A stretch of 64,000 bases of DNA from an uncultured Clostridia bacterium (GTDB lineage: Bacteria; Bacillota; Clostridia; Lachnospirales; CAG-274), in contig CANRBC010000012.1 of NCBI GenBank assembly GCA_947628755.1, positions 18,393 to 82,392 on the forward strand. Reading direction: 5' to 3'. Every line of letters starts with the position of its first letter. The first letter of the stretch is position 1. Below the pieces are notes generated by a model that did no database searches, was not told where the DNA came from, and was given only the letters and a program-made list of their open reading frames with translations. This document shows positions 8,564 to 17,503 of the stretch, in pieces. The translations under genes were made by a program, and so were the position numbers.

Positions 8564-9433
8564 TCATTTTGGGTTGACGTGTACCATACAATGTTTTACA
8601 AGAGGGAAATTTTTCTCTATATGGTCGTGTACCTCCTGGGCAATCGCATGAGCCTTATAAAGAGGAAGATTTCCGTCGGCGGATATTTCTATATCCACAT
8701 ATATTTTAGAGCCGAAAAGTCTTGTCTGGATAAGGTCAAGAGCTTCAACGCCTTTGACCGAAAGGACTACCCTTTTCATTTCCTCTGTGGTTTCATCATC
8801 GCAGGCTCTGTCTACCATTTTATCCATTGAGTCCTTGAAAATATCAAATGCCACCTTTACGATAAATACACATATAATAATGGAAGCCAAGGGGTCGAGT
8901 ACGGGAAAGCCAAGCCTTGCGCCAAGTACGCCTATAAAGCTGCCGACAGAGGAAAGAGCGTCTGAACGGTGATGCCATGCGTCCGCCATAAGCGCGCCGG
9001 AATTTATTTTTGAAGCGGCGCTTCTTGTATACCAATACATAGCCTCTTTTACGCCTATGGACGCAACGGCTGCGACAAGAGCCGCTATCCCCGGAATTTC
9101 AATGGCGGTGCTTTCCATATTTATTATTTTTCTTATGCCTGCCATACCTACACCCAGACCTACGAGAAAGAGAAGGGCGGACAGTATTATTGCCGCTACG
9201 CATTCCATTCTTTCGTGACCGTAGGGGTGATGAGCGTCGGATTTTTTATCCGCTATTTTTACTCCCGCTATTACCACAAATGTACTCAGAACATCGGAAA
9301 GAGAATGTACCGAGTCGGAGATCATGGCGGCTGAATGACCTATAAGTCCCGCTATGAGCTTTACAAGTGAAAGTAAAGCATTTACAGCTATGCTTACTGC
9401 GGAAACTCTGAGGGCAGTTTTTGTATTATCCAT
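8564..9433 (-). CDS. Cation diffusion facilitator family transporter
   Basis: 289-residue inner-membrane exporter of divalent metals (Zn, Fe, Mn or Co) in exchange for protons. The N-terminal 200 residues hold six membrane segments with the metal-site motifs HSAAMISDSVHSLSDV and ADAWHHRSDAL, plus the HHPYGHERME loop; the last 80 residues form the cytoplasmic metal-binding domain ending in HVNP. ATG 9433 follows GGAG by eight bases; the GTG three codons earlier overlaps that site and is unlikely. Substrate cannot be read from sequence alone. It is monocistronic and ends in the conserved hairpin terminator. Confidence 0.94.
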   Translation of the reverse strand: MDNTKTALRVSAVSIAVNALLSLVKLIAGLIGHSAAMISDSVHSLSDVLSTFVVIAGVKIADKKSDAHHPYGHERMECVAAIILSALLFLVGLGVGMAGIRKIINMESTAIEIPGIAALVAAVASIGVKEAMYWYTRSAASKINSGALMADAWHHRSDALSSVGSFIGVLGARLGFPVLDPLASIIICVFIVKVAFDIFKDSMDKMVDRACDDETTEEMKRVVLSVKGVEALDLIQTRLFGSKIYVDIEISADGNLPLYKAHAIAQEVHDHIEKNFPLVKHCMVHVNPK

Positions 9434-9528
9434 TTTAATCACTCCAATTTATGTGTTATTATATGATACAACGGTATTTGTCGGTTGGTCAAGGATAACT
9501 CTGACGCATTTTTTTAATTTTTTTGTTG

Positions 9529-9557
9529 TTTACAAAACTTATTCTATGATTTATAAT
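9529..9557 (+). promoter_or_regulatory. Sigma-A promoter of the modA operon
   Basis: TTTACA (9529-9534), 17 bases, TATAAT (9552-9557), about 50 bases before the start codon. Confidence 0.6.
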
Positions 9558-9606
9558 TATAATAGGTGAATTTGACATAAATATTGTTTTCAGAAGGAGC
9601 TGTTTT

Positions 9607-10422
9607 ATGAAAAAAATATTGATAATATTGTGCGCGGCGCTTATGCTGGCAGGCTGTGACTCCGACAGCGGCAAGCTGAAGATATACGCCGCCTCCGGTA
9701 TAAAAGAACCTCTGTTAGAGGTAATAAATGCATATAATGAGGATTCTCCTGTTGAAATAACGCTTAGTACGGGAAGCTCTGACTATATGGCAGACTCCAT
9801 AGGCGGAAAGCAGAGCTGCGACATTTTTATTCCCGATTCTCTCAAACAGACCGACGAGCTTACAGATAACGAAATAATAGGTGAAGAAGACGTATTTCCC
9901 TATCTGGACAACAGAGTGGTGCTTATAAAAAATTTGGATACCTCATCTAAGGTAACGGGCTTTGACAACGCCAATCAAGCCAAAAGCATAGCTATGGGAA
10001 AAGCGGGAATACCCATAGGCGACTATGCCAGAGAAATACTTATAAACACAGGAAATCTTGAGGATATACTCAGAAATATAAAGGTAAAGGAATATGCCTC
10101 CGATGAGGAGGTCGTAGACGCCATAATAAAAAACGAGGCGGAAATAGGCGTTGCCTATGCTACCGACGTGGCGCTCCATACGGATAAGATACAGGCTATA
10201 TCAGAGCCGCCCAAGGATACGCTTAACACTCCCGTTACATATCCCGTTGCGCTTATTAACAGCGATGCTCCTTATGCCGACGATTTTATAGACTATCTTA
10301 CCACTCAGGAGGCTACGGAGATATTTGAAAAATACGGATTTTCAATAAATGAAAATGTAGAGATACAGTATTCGGAAAGAGTAAATAATAACGAAACGGA
10401 GGCTTCCGACCAAAATGGATAA
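9607..10422 (+). CDS. modA: ModA-type molybdate/tungstate-binding lipoprotein
   Basis: 271 residues with a lipoprotein signal (LMLAGC, lipidated Cys17). The body is a type II periplasmic binding protein of the ModA family: LKIYAASGIKEPL and STGSSDYMADSI near the start match the oxyanion-contacting segments, and VAYATDVAL with PVALI follow in the second lobe. It should capture molybdate or a similar oxyanion outside the membrane. The permease ModB and ATPase ModC, normally next, are absent: the next gene, overlapping by eight bases, is an ECF-type S component. Either the transporter is encoded elsewhere or this binding protein has another partner. Confidence 0.85.
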   Translation: MKKILIILCAALMLAGCDSDSGKLKIYAASGIKEPLLEVINAYNEDSPVEITLSTGSSDYMADSIGGKQSCDIFIPDSLKQTDELTDNEIIGEEDVFPYLDNRVVLIKNLDTSSKVTGFDNANQAKSIAMGKAGIPIGDYAREILINTGNLEDILRNIKVKEYASDEEVVDAIIKNEAEIGVAYATDVALHTDKIQAISEPPKDTLNTPVTYPVALINSDAPYADDFIDYLTTQEATEIFEKYGFSINENVEIQYSERVNNNETEASDQNG

Positions 10423-11074
10423 AACCAAGAAACTTACAACATCAGCAATGCTTGCGGCAATAGCGTATCTTGTAATGCTTGTAAGCCATGTGCTGCCCCC
10501 TGTTATACCTGCAGCGCCCTTTATAAGCTATGACGCAAAGGATATAGTCATAGTGATAGGCGGCTTCATACTTGGACCTTTGTATTCGCTGCTTATAACG
10601 GCGATTGTGGCATTTGTGGAAATGCTTACCATAAGCTCAACAGGACCTATTGGCTTTGTTATGAATATAATAGCAAGCGCCGCCTTTTGCCTTCCCGCTG
10701 CATGGATATACAGCAGAAAGCATACCCTTGGCAGAGCCGTGACAGGTCTTATAATAGGAACGTGTCTGCTTACCGTAGTTATGGTGCTTTGGAATTACTT
10801 GCTTACGCCTCTTTATATGGGTATGCCAAGAGAAGAGGTGGCAAAAATGCTTGTTCCCGTATTTATACCCATTAACGTATTCAAGGGCGCTCTCAATACG
10901 GCGTTTACGCTTATGCTCTATAAGCCTGTGGTTACGGCTCTCAGGCGTTCGGGACTTGTGGCGGAAACTCTGAGTACCCAAAGACACGGCATAAACGCAG
11001 GAGTTCTTGTTTTCTCCGTGCTTATTATAATATGCTGTGTTCTGTTCCTGCTTCTGGTAAGAGGACTTTTATAA
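10415..11074 (+). CDS. ECF transporter S component, RibU-like
   Basis: 219 residues with six predicted membrane segments. The early AMLAAIAYLVML motif and the KDIVIVIGGFILGPLYSLLITAIVAF stretch resemble riboflavin-type S components, which bind a vitamin and work with the shared EcfT and EcfA/EcfA' modules (not in this window). The start overlaps the end of modA by eight bases, so the two are translationally linked. Riboflavin is the likeliest ligand by similarity, but another vitamin is possible. The pairing with a molybdate-type binding protein is odd. Confidence 0.82.
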   Translation: MDKTKKLTTSAMLAAIAYLVMLVSHVLPPVIPAAPFISYDAKDIVIVIGGFILGPLYSLLITAIVAFVEMLTISSTGPIGFVMNIIASAAFCLPAAWIYSRKHTLGRAVTGLIIGTCLLTVVMVLWNYLLTPLYMGMPREEVAKMLVPVFIPINVFKGALNTAFTLMLYKPVVTALRRSGLVAETLSTQRHGINAGVLVFSVLIIICCVLFLLLVRGLL

Positions 11075-11086
11075 GGAGATACCGAT

Positions 11087-11437
11087 ATGGAAAAATATAC
11101 TGAAGAAGCCATTGAAATGGCAGGTAAAATATCTGAAATTATAAAAAAGAGCCATACATACAGAGAATACGAAAAGGCAATGGAGTATGTAAAGGATAAG
11201 CCGGAGCTTATGGAAAAAATAAACAGACTTAAATCAAAGCACATGGAGTATGCCAATGAAAGAAATCAAGGGCATGAAAACTTTGATAAGGAAAAATATA
11301 TTTCACAGGAGTTCTATAAGCTGATGCTGGACAAGGAAGTGGAGACCTTCCTTATGAATGAGGAAAAGCTTGTAAAGATATTCAGCGAAATATATCTCAA
11401 GGTTGCGGAATCCTGCAGTCTTGATGTATTTATGTAG
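11087..11437 (+). CDS. YlbF/YmcA family protein
   Basis: 116-residue, almost wholly helical, charged protein of the Com_YlbF family. In Bacillus subtilis the YlbF-YmcA-YaaT complex acts with RNase Y in mRNA processing and affects competence, biofilm and sporulation; here the role is inferred by family only. AAGGAG precedes the ATG by seven bases. It sits 12 bases after the S-component gene and 8 bases before the hydrolase gene, so the four genes 9607-12153 look like one operon. Confidence 0.8.
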   Translation: MEKYTEEAIEMAGKISEIIKKSHTYREYEKAMEYVKDKPELMEKINRLKSKHMEYANERNQGHENFDKEKYISQEFYKLMLDKEVETFLMNEEKLVKIFSEIYLKVAESCSLDVFM

Positions 11438-11445
11438 GTGGCGCT

Positions 11446-12153
11446 ATGGAAAACGGAGTTATACTGTCCGGAAGCGCCAACATATATTATGAGCTTTACG
11501 GCGATGAAAAAAATAAGGCTCTTGTGCTTCTCCACGGCAACGGAGAAAGCGGAAAGAATTTTAAAAAGCATATAGATATACTTAAGGATAAATACAGGCT
11601 CATTGTAATAGACAGCAGAGGTCACGGCAAATCCGAGTTCGGAAAGGGTCAGCTTTCTCTGGGCACTATGTCTGTGGATCTTATAAATGTTCTGGAGCAT
11701 ATAGGTCTTGACAAGGTGAATATCGTAGGCTTCAGCGACGGAGCTAATATAGCCATGCTTACCGCTATTAAAAACAGCGGACTTATAGACAAGCTGATAC
11801 TTGTAGGCGGCAATTACAACATACACGGCTTTAAGCCTATGACCGCCCTAATGCTCAGAGTGGGATATATGTGCGCAAGTCTAAGCGCCTTTGTCAGTCC
11901 TATAAATCGCTTTAACAAGGAGTATTTTTCGCTTATGGTGAAAGAGCCTAATCTTAAAAGGGAATCCCTTTCCGTCATAAAGGCAAAAACCCTTGTAATA
12001 AACGGAAACCGCGATATGATAAAGACAAGCCACGCAAGGGCTATTGCCGATACTATACCCAACGCCGAGCTTAAGATAGTTGACGGCGACCACTTCTGGA
12101 TATACAGAGAGCCTGAAGAAGCCTGTCGTGTTATAGATGAATTTTTGTCATAA
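11446..12153 (+). CDS. Alpha/beta-fold hydrolase
   Basis: 235 residues. The oxyanion segment LLHGNGESG lies near residue 29, the nucleophile elbow GFSDG has Ser97, and the acid and base follow near NGNRDMIK and DGDHFW. The substrate is unknown; the closest families are small esterases and epoxide or proline iminopeptidase-like hydrolases. It is the last gene of the modA operon. There is no signal peptide, so it is cytoplasmic. Confidence 0.9.
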   Translation: MENGVILSGSANIYYELYGDEKNKALVLLHGNGESGKNFKKHIDILKDKYRLIVIDSRGHGKSEFGKGQLSLGTMSVDLINVLEHIGLDKVNIVGFSDGANIAMLTAIKNSGLIDKLILVGGNYNIHGFKPMTALMLRVGYMCASLSAFVSPINRFNKEYFSLMVKEPNLKRESLSVIKAKTLVINGNRDMIKTSHARAIADTIPNAELKIVDGDHFWIYREPEEACRVIDEFLS

Positions 12154-12179
12154 TAACTATGCAAATTTTACAAGTTAGA

Positions 12180-12208
12180 TTGACAAAAATGGCTTGATAT
12201 GGTAAAAT
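12180..12208 (+). promoter_or_regulatory. Sigma-A promoter of the amino-acid ABC transporter
   Basis: Consensus TTGACA (12180-12185), 17 bases, TAAAAT (12203-12208), about 44 bases before the ATG. Confidence 0.8.
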
Positions 12209-12251
12209 TTAAGTAAATTTATTACTTTACCAAAAGAAAGGATGGTCCACA

Positions 12252-13037
12252 ATGAAGAAATTTTTATCATTATTACTTGCAGGCGTTATGACATTGTCAC
12301 TTGCTGCCTGCGGCGGTTCTGCAGAGCCGGAGACAGATGCAACTGAGCCTGCGGCTGAAGGCAGCGGTCAGAAGTATGTTATAGCTACCGACACTGCGTT
12401 TCCTCCCTTTGAGTTTACCGACGCTTCCGGTAACTTTGTAGGTATCGACGTCGATATCGTAAACGCTATTGCCGAGGATCAGGGCTTTGAGGTTGAGATT
12501 CAGTCACTTGGCTTTGACGCAGCTCTTCTTGCAGTTCAGTCAGGACAGGCAGACGGCGTTATTGCAGGTATGTCAATTACAGACAAGAGAAAAGAAACCT
12601 TCGACTTTTCAGACCCTTACTACACAGCAGATGTAACAATGGCAGTTGCAAAAGGCTCAGATATAAAGAGCTATGAGGACTTAAACGGCAAGACTGTTGC
12701 TGTTAAGACAGGCACAAACGGCGCTGACTACGCTAAGTCAATAGCAGACCAGTACGGCTTTACTGTTACTGAGTTCAAGGATTCTCCCACAATGTATCAG
12801 GATGTTATCGCTGGCAACACCGTAGCTTGCTTCGAGGACTATCCCGTTATGGCGTACAATGTACAGCAGGGCGCTGAGATGGAGATCCCCGAGGGTATGA
12901 CAGCTGCAGGTTCAGACTATGGCTTTGCAGTAAAGAAAGGCGAAAATGCCGAGCTTCTTGCAGCCTTCCAGGCAGGTCTTGCAAATATCAAGGCTAACGG
13001 AAAGTATCAGGAAATAATAGATAATTACACTAAGTAA
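12252..13037 (+). CDS. Amino-acid ABC transporter substrate-binding lipoprotein
   Basis: 261 residues with a lipoprotein signal (LSLAAC, Cys20) and a short acidic linker. The body is the SBP_bac_3 fold: VIATDTAFPPFEF at the start, GIDVDIVNAIAED, and GMSITDKRKETFDFSDPYY around residues 112-130, typical of polar amino-acid (glutamine, cystine, arginine) binding proteins. It feeds the permease and ATPase encoded next. A terminator-like hairpin separates it from them, so the binding protein should be made in excess. The exact amino acid cannot be read. Confidence 0.93.
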   Translation: MKKFLSLLLAGVMTLSLAACGGSAEPETDATEPAAEGSGQKYVIATDTAFPPFEFTDASGNFVGIDVDIVNAIAEDQGFEVEIQSLGFDAALLAVQSGQADGVIAGMSITDKRKETFDFSDPYYTADVTMAVAKGSDIKSYEDLNGKTVAVKTGTNGADYAKSIADQYGFTVTEFKDSPTMYQDVIAGNTVACFEDYPVMAYNVQQGAEMEIPEGMTAAGSDYGFAVKKGENAELLAAFQAGLANIKANGKYQEIIDNYTK

Positions 13038-13069
13038 TACGACAAAAATATAACCAATCACAATGACGT

Positions 13070-13102
13070 GGCTGCCCTTATTGCCCTTGGGCAGCCATTT
13101 TT
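13070..13102 (+). terminator. Intra-operon attenuating terminator
   Basis: GGCTGCCC (13070-13077) pairs with GGGCAGCC (13089-13096), followed by ATTTTT. It lies between the binding-protein gene and the permease gene of one transporter, and would lower downstream expression relative to the binding protein. Confidence 0.75.
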
Positions 13103-13117
13103 AAAAGGAGGAAGTAC

Positions 13118-13792
13118 ATGATAAGCATTATACAGAATTATTGGGGTATGCTTCTGCTTTCTCTTGTTCAGACAATGCTGCTTACGCTTTTATCTCTTGT
13201 TTTCGCATTTATTATAGGACTTATATTCGGTATAATGAATGTAACAAAGATAAAGCCCCTTAACTTTATAGCTACCGTATATGTAGACGGCGTAAGAGGA
13301 GTGCCTCTTATTGTACTTGCATATTTTACATACTTTGGCATACCTATGTTCATAAGGAATCTGGGATTTTCGGACTTTAGATTTACGGCGCTTACAGCCG
13401 GCACAATAGCTCTTTCCATGAACGCAGGCGCATATATGGCTGAAATATTCAGAGCGGGCATACAGTCTGTGGACAAGGGACAGATGGAGGCTGCAAGAAG
13501 CCTCGGTCTGGGCTATGGCAAATCTATGCAGAAGGTAGTTCTGCCACAGGCAATAAGGACTATGATACCTTCTATAATAAACCAGTTCATAATTTCTCTT
13601 AAGGATACATCCATACTTTCCGTTATAGGCTTCCCGGAGCTGACTAAGGCGGGCAATATAATCGTTGCCATAAACTTTGATGTATTCGGCGTATGGGCAG
13701 TTGTAGCCATTATATACATGATAGTTATTGTAACATTATCCCGTTTGGCTAAGAAAATAGAAAGGAGGGTTAATGTTGGCAATGAAAGATAA
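13118..13792 (+). CDS. Amino-acid ABC transporter permease
   Basis: 224 residues, HisM/GlnP type, with about five membrane segments. The ATPase-contacting EAA loop is [22 protein letters not shown] near residues 127-148. It forms the channel for the amino acid delivered by the lipoprotein upstream. AAGGAGGAAG precedes the ATG. Its end overlaps the ATPase gene by 20 bases. Confidence 0.95.
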   Translation: MISIIQNYWGMLLLSLVQTMLLTLLSLVFAFIIGLIFGIMNVTKIKPLNFIATVYVDGVRGVPLIVLAYFTYFGIPMFIRNLGFSDFRFTALTAGTIALSMNAGAYMAEIFRAGIQSVDKGQMEAARSLGLGYGKSMQKVVLPQAIRTMIPSIINQFIISLKDTSILSVIGFPELTKAGNIIVAINFDVFGVWAVVAIIYMIVIVTLSRLAKKIERRVNVGNER

Positions 13793-14537
13793 TACCGCAA
13801 TAGACGAAAATACAAAAATTCTTGTTAAAAATCTTAAGAAGAACTTTGGCAAGCTGGAGGTCTTAAAGGACATCAATACCGAAATAAAGACAGGAGAAGT
13901 AGTAGTGCTTTTAGGACCGTCGGGTTCGGGAAAGTCCACATTTCTCAGATGCCTTAACAGGCTTGAGAACATTACGTCGGGAGATGTGTATATAGACGGC
14001 GTGAATGTAGCGGACAAAAAGGCAGACCTCAATGCGGTTCGCCAGAAGGTAGGTATGGTATTCCAGCATTTTAACCTTTTCCCTCACATGAATGTTCTTG
14101 CCAATATAACCCTTGCTCCCGTAGAGCTTAAGAAAATGACCAAGGAGCAGGCTGAAAAAAAGGGTATGGAGCTTTTAAAGCGAGTAGGTCTTGACGAAAA
14201 GGCAAATGCCTATCCTCCACAGCTTTCAGGCGGTCAGAAGCAGAGAGTTGCAATAGCAAGAGCCTTGGCTATGAATCCCGATATTATGCTGTTTGACGAG
14301 CCGACCTCCGCCCTCGACCCGGAAATGGTAGGCGAGGTACTTGCTGTTATGAAGGAGCTTGCCAAGGAGGGTATGACAATGGTGGTGGTAACTCACGAAA
14401 TAGGCTTTGCAAGAGAGGTTGCCACAAGGGTCATATTTATGGACGGCGGATATATAGTAGAGGAGGGAACTCCCGACGAGGTTATACTCAATCCCAAGGA
14501 GCCAAGAACGATAGACTTTCTGAATAAGGTGTTGTAG
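13773..14537 (+). CDS. Amino-acid ABC transporter ATP-binding protein
   Basis: 254 residues, GlnQ/ArtP-type ATPase. Walker A is GPSGSGKS (about 50-57), the signature is [15 protein letters not shown], and Walker B is [14 protein letters not shown], with the switch histidine in VVTHE. It powers the permease encoded just upstream. Start choice is uncertain: ATG 13773 is only four bases after GGAGG, TTG 13776 is seven, and ATG 13782 is thirteen; all lie in one frame. Confidence 0.96.
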   Translation: MLAMKDNTAIDENTKILVKNLKKNFGKLEVLKDINTEIKTGEVVVLLGPSGSGKSTFLRCLNRLENITSGDVYIDGVNVADKKADLNAVRQKVGMVFQHFNLFPHMNVLANITLAPVELKKMTKEQAEKKGMELLKRVGLDEKANAYPPQLSGGQKQRVAIARALAMNPDIMLFDEPTSALDPEMVGEVLAVMKELAKEGMTMVVVTHEIGFAREVATRVIFMDGGYIVEEGTPDEVILNPKEPRTIDFLNKVL

Positions 14538-14550
14538 GGGAGGTAAGTCT

Positions 14551-15129
14551 ATGAAAAAGATAATAACCATAAGCAGACAGTTTGGCGCGGCAGGCGGTAC
14601 TATTGGTGAAATGCTTGCAAGAGAGCTGGGCTTCGAGTATTACAACAAGGAGCTTATACTCTCTGCCGCAGCAGAAAGCAATATAGACATATATTCTCTT
14701 GTGGAATGGGATGAAAAAGTCCCCGTATCCTTTGGCTTCACTCAGAGTCTTTTCGATTTCTATAACCGTCCCTTGAGCGAAAAAATAGTAGACGCTCAGA
14801 AAAAGGTCATAAGAAAATTCGCGCAAAAGGGTCGCTGCGTTATAGTGGGCAGAAATGCCAATACAATACTTAAGGAATACGACAGCGTACTCCACGTTTT
14901 CATACACGCCGACTTTGACTGGCGGCTTGAGAGAATGAAAAAGAAAATGGACGGCGTTCCCGAAAATAAGGTAATCGACGGTATAAAAACCGTTGATAAG
15001 GCAAGAGAAAAATATTGCTCTTATCATACCAATACCATATTCGGCGCAGCCGAAAATTATGATTTGTGCCTTTGCTCATCAAGTCTGGGCGTAGATAGGT
15101 GCGTGGAAATAATAAAGAGCGCATTATAA
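14551..15129 (+). CDS. Cytidylate kinase-like family protein
   Basis: 192 residues of the cytidylate-kinase-like P-loop family, beginning ITISRQFGAAGGTIGEMLA, where the P-loop is the variant GAAGGTIG. The RKFAQKGRCVIVGRNAN and HADFDWRLERM segments fit the kinase fold. The true substrate of this family is unsettled; it is distinct from housekeeping Cmk. It starts 13 bases after the ABC ATPase gene with GGGGAGG ahead of it, so it is probably the last gene of that operon. Confidence 0.85.
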   Translation: MKKIITISRQFGAAGGTIGEMLARELGFEYYNKELILSAAAESNIDIYSLVEWDEKVPVSFGFTQSLFDFYNRPLSEKIVDAQKKVIRKFAQKGRCVIVGRNANTILKEYDSVLHVFIHADFDWRLERMKKKMDGVPENKVIDGIKTVDKAREKYCSYHTNTIFGAAENYDLCLCSSSLGVDRCVEIIKSAL

Positions 15130-15148
15130 ATTAATGTTATAAAATGAT

Positions 15149-15193
15149 AAGCTGCTCCATTGTGGTCTGTATTTGACCATAATGGAGCAGCTT
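15149..15193 (+). terminator. Hairpin terminator after the kinase-like gene
   Basis: AAGCTGCTCCATT (15149-15161) and its complement (15181-15193), continued inward by TGGTC/GACCA. It is followed by TTAGTTAT. It is a diverged member of the conserved hairpin family and again lies directly before a mosaic repeat. Confidence 0.7.
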
Positions 15194-15229
15194 TAGTTAT
15201 AGGTGTTTTTTGTCTATGCAAGCATAACA

Positions 15230-15470
15230 TTATTTTGACTCTCCCTTAGCCTCCCCTAGCCCGTTAGGGCGTCGGAGGTTTGCATCGGAAAGCTATCCGA
15301 CAAACCGTAGGTTTGCTTTTGCGTAGCAAAAGTGCTGGGGAGGGGGACATTGCACAGAAGAAGTATCTGACAGCCGAAGGCTGGCTTTGCCGCAGGCAAA
15401 GTGCTGACCGCCGTTAGGCGGTGGAAGGGTCGTAAAAAAAATCTCTATTGCTCATAAAAAAATTAACTTT
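15230..15470. repeat. Mosaic intergenic repeat, copy 2 (degenerate ends)
   Basis: Contains the CCTCCCCTAGCCCG..GGGCGTCGGAGG hairpin (15252-15280), several short hairpins (for example GGTTTGCTTTTGCG-type and CAGCCGAAGGCTG), a TTGCACAGAAGAAG-TATCTGACAG stretch that is the reverse complement of one in copies 4 and 7, and the end module CCGCC/GGCGG (15408-15421) then GTGGAAGGGTCG (to 15432). The outer inverted repeats are eroded. No gene is seen between 15130 and 15502. Confidence 0.65.
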
Positions 15471-15502
15471 ACAAATCTGAAAGAATCGTGATAATTAACG
15501 CC

Positions 15503-17356
15503 TTATCCTTTTTCTCTGAAAAAGTCATATACAGCCTGTGCGGCGCGTTTATCCATACCGTCTGCCTGTGTCAGCTCCTCGACGCTTGCCTTTATTATCT
15601 TATCTATATCTCCGAAGTGCAGCATAAGAGCCTTACGGCGCACAGCGCCTATGCCCTTTATATCGTCAAGTATGCTGTGTACCTGCTTTTTGGAGCGCAG
15701 GCTTCTGTGATACTCTATGGCAAAGCGGTGTACCTCGTCCTGTATTCTCGTAAGGAGCTTGAAGCCCTCAGAGGAATAGGGCATTGTTATTTCTTTTCCA
15801 TTGTATATTATTCCTCTTGTTCTGTGGCGGTCGTCCTTTATCATACCGCATACAGCAACGCTCAGTCCCATATCCTCAAGAGCCTGCTCCACAGCCGTTA
15901 TCTGTCCCTTTCCGCCGTCAAGGAAAAGCATATCGGGCAGCCTGTCAAAGCCTGCCTTTTTGCCTATATTATTCTTTTCGTTTATATACCTTGTAAAGCG
16001 CCTTGTTATAACCTCATACATGGAGGCATAGTCGTTTGCCCCTACTACTGCCTTTATCTTGAATTTTCTGTAATCGCTTCTCTTAGGCTTTCCCTTTTCA
16101 AATACTACCATTGAGGCTACGGATTCAAAGCCTTGTGTATTTGAAATATCGTAGCTTTCTATTCTGTTCAGCTCAAAATCAATGCCCAAAGCCTTCTGTA
16201 TCTCTTCAAGAGCCCCCTTTGTCCTGTCCTGCTCTCTCTTCATTTCAGCTCCAAATTTGTCCAGAGTTATGCGGGCGTTCTGCCTTGCCATATCCACAAG
16301 CCTTTTTCTTTCGCCCTTTTGGGGAATAAGTATATTTACCCTCTGTCCCTTCTGCTCGCTTAGCCATTGGCTTATAAGGTCATAGTCCTCTATATCGCAT
16401 TGTAATATTATTTCCTTGGGTATAAAGGGCGTACCGCTGTAAAACTGCTCCATAAATTCCGCAAGCATGGCGGTATCGGAAATACCCTGACAGTTTTCGG
16501 GCATAAAATGCTCACGTCCCGTAATACGTCCTCCTCTTATAAAGAATACCTGCACAATGCAGCTGTCGTCCTCATCTCTTGCAAAGGCTATAACATCTCT
16601 GTCGTCTATGTGCATATTTTCTATTATCTGCTTTTCGTTAAGGGTCTTAACGTTTTCTATGGTATCCCTGTACTCGGCTGCCTTTTCAAACTCCAGCGCC
16701 TCCGAAGCTGTCTCCATTTTTTCCTTAAGCTCTGCAATGACCTCCTCTGTTCTGCCGCTTAAGAAATTTATAATACTGTCTACCATTTTGTTGTATTCTT
16801 CCTCGGAGATCAGCTTGTTGCAGGGAGCTTTGCATTGACCTATATGATAGTTAAGGCAGGGTCTTTCCTTGTTGTAATCACGGGGAAATACCTTCTGACA
16901 TCTTCTCAGCTTCCATATTTTGTTTATAAGCTCTATATTTTCCTTTACGGTCAAGCCGCTTGTGAAAGGTCCAAAATATCTTGCTTTGTCCTTAAGGTGC
17001 TTTCTTGTCATTAATACACGGGGATACATTTCGTTTGTAGTCACCTTTATATAGGGATACGTCTTGTCGTCCTTAAGGAGAATATTATACCGCGGGGAGT
17101 GCTTTTTTATAAGGGAGTTTTCCAGTATAAGAGCCTCTACCTCGCTGCCCGTTACGATATACTCAAAATGGTCTATATGGCTGACCATTGTTCTTACCTT
17201 GGGCGTATGGGCAGAGCTGTTCTGAAAATACTGACGTACTCTGTTTTTGAGTATTTTCGCCTTGCCTACATATATTATCTCGTCGCTTTCGTTTTTCATT
17301 ATATATACTCCCGGACTTTCGGGAAGTTTTTTAAGCTCCGCCTGTATATCGAACAT
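15503..17356 (-). CDS. uvrC: Excinuclease ABC subunit C
   Basis: 617 residues. UvrC makes both incisions around bulky DNA lesions with UvrA and UvrB. Domains in order: GIY-YIG endonuclease (SPGVYIMKN..IIYVGKAK, residues 10-35), the cysteine-bearing region (CNKL), UVR motif near residues 200-235, the RNase H-like second nuclease (SYDISNTQGFESVASMVVF, about 380-400; FLDGGKGQI) and C-terminal helix-hairpin-helix (KGIGAVRRKALMLHFG). The start is ATG 17356, preceded by GAGGTGATACC; the 15 codons upstream in frame are not used. It is monocistronic. Confidence 0.96.
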   Translation of the reverse strand: MFDIQAELKKLPESPGVYIMKNESDEIIYVGKAKILKNRVRQYFQNSSAHTPKVRTMVSHIDHFEYIVTGSEVEALILENSLIKKHSPRYNILLKDDKTYPYIKVTTNEMYPRVLMTRKHLKDKARYFGPFTSGLTVKENIELINKIWKLRRCQKVFPRDYNKERPCLNYHIGQCKAPCNKLISEEEYNKMVDSIINFLSGRTEEVIAELKEKMETASEALEFEKAAEYRDTIENVKTLNEKQIIENMHIDDRDVIAFARDEDDSCIVQVFFIRGGRITGREHFMPENCQGISDTAMLAEFMEQFYSGTPFIPKEIILQCDIEDYDLISQWLSEQKGQRVNILIPQKGERKRLVDMARQNARITLDKFGAEMKREQDRTKGALEEIQKALGIDFELNRIESYDISNTQGFESVASMVVFEKGKPKRSDYRKFKIKAVVGANDYASMYEVITRRFTRYINEKNNIGKKAGFDRLPDMLFLDGGKGQITAVEQALEDMGLSVAVCGMIKDDRHRTRGIIYNGKEITMPYSSEGFKLLTRIQDEVHRFAIEYHRSLRSKKQVHSILDDIKGIGAVRRKALMLHFGDIDKIIKASVEELTQADGMDKRAAQAVYDFFREKG

Positions 17357-17503
17357 GGTATCACCTCGGTTTTGTATGACTTTTATTTTCTCCATTATCA
17401 AAATTATACCTCAAATGCCTTATATTATCAATAAAAATCAATACCTTGAAATAAAATAACGCCTGCCCTCATAGAATAAACTTATAGGGACAAGGAGGCA
17501 AAT

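Noticed and set aside
8460..8830. Short plus-strand frames at the 3' end of the cation exporter
   Set aside because: They begin inside the terminator hairpin or in the exporter gene and show no family similarity.
17357..17401. N-terminal extension of UvrC
   Set aside because: The conserved family start is at 17356 with GAGGTG ahead of it; the extension has no ribosome site.
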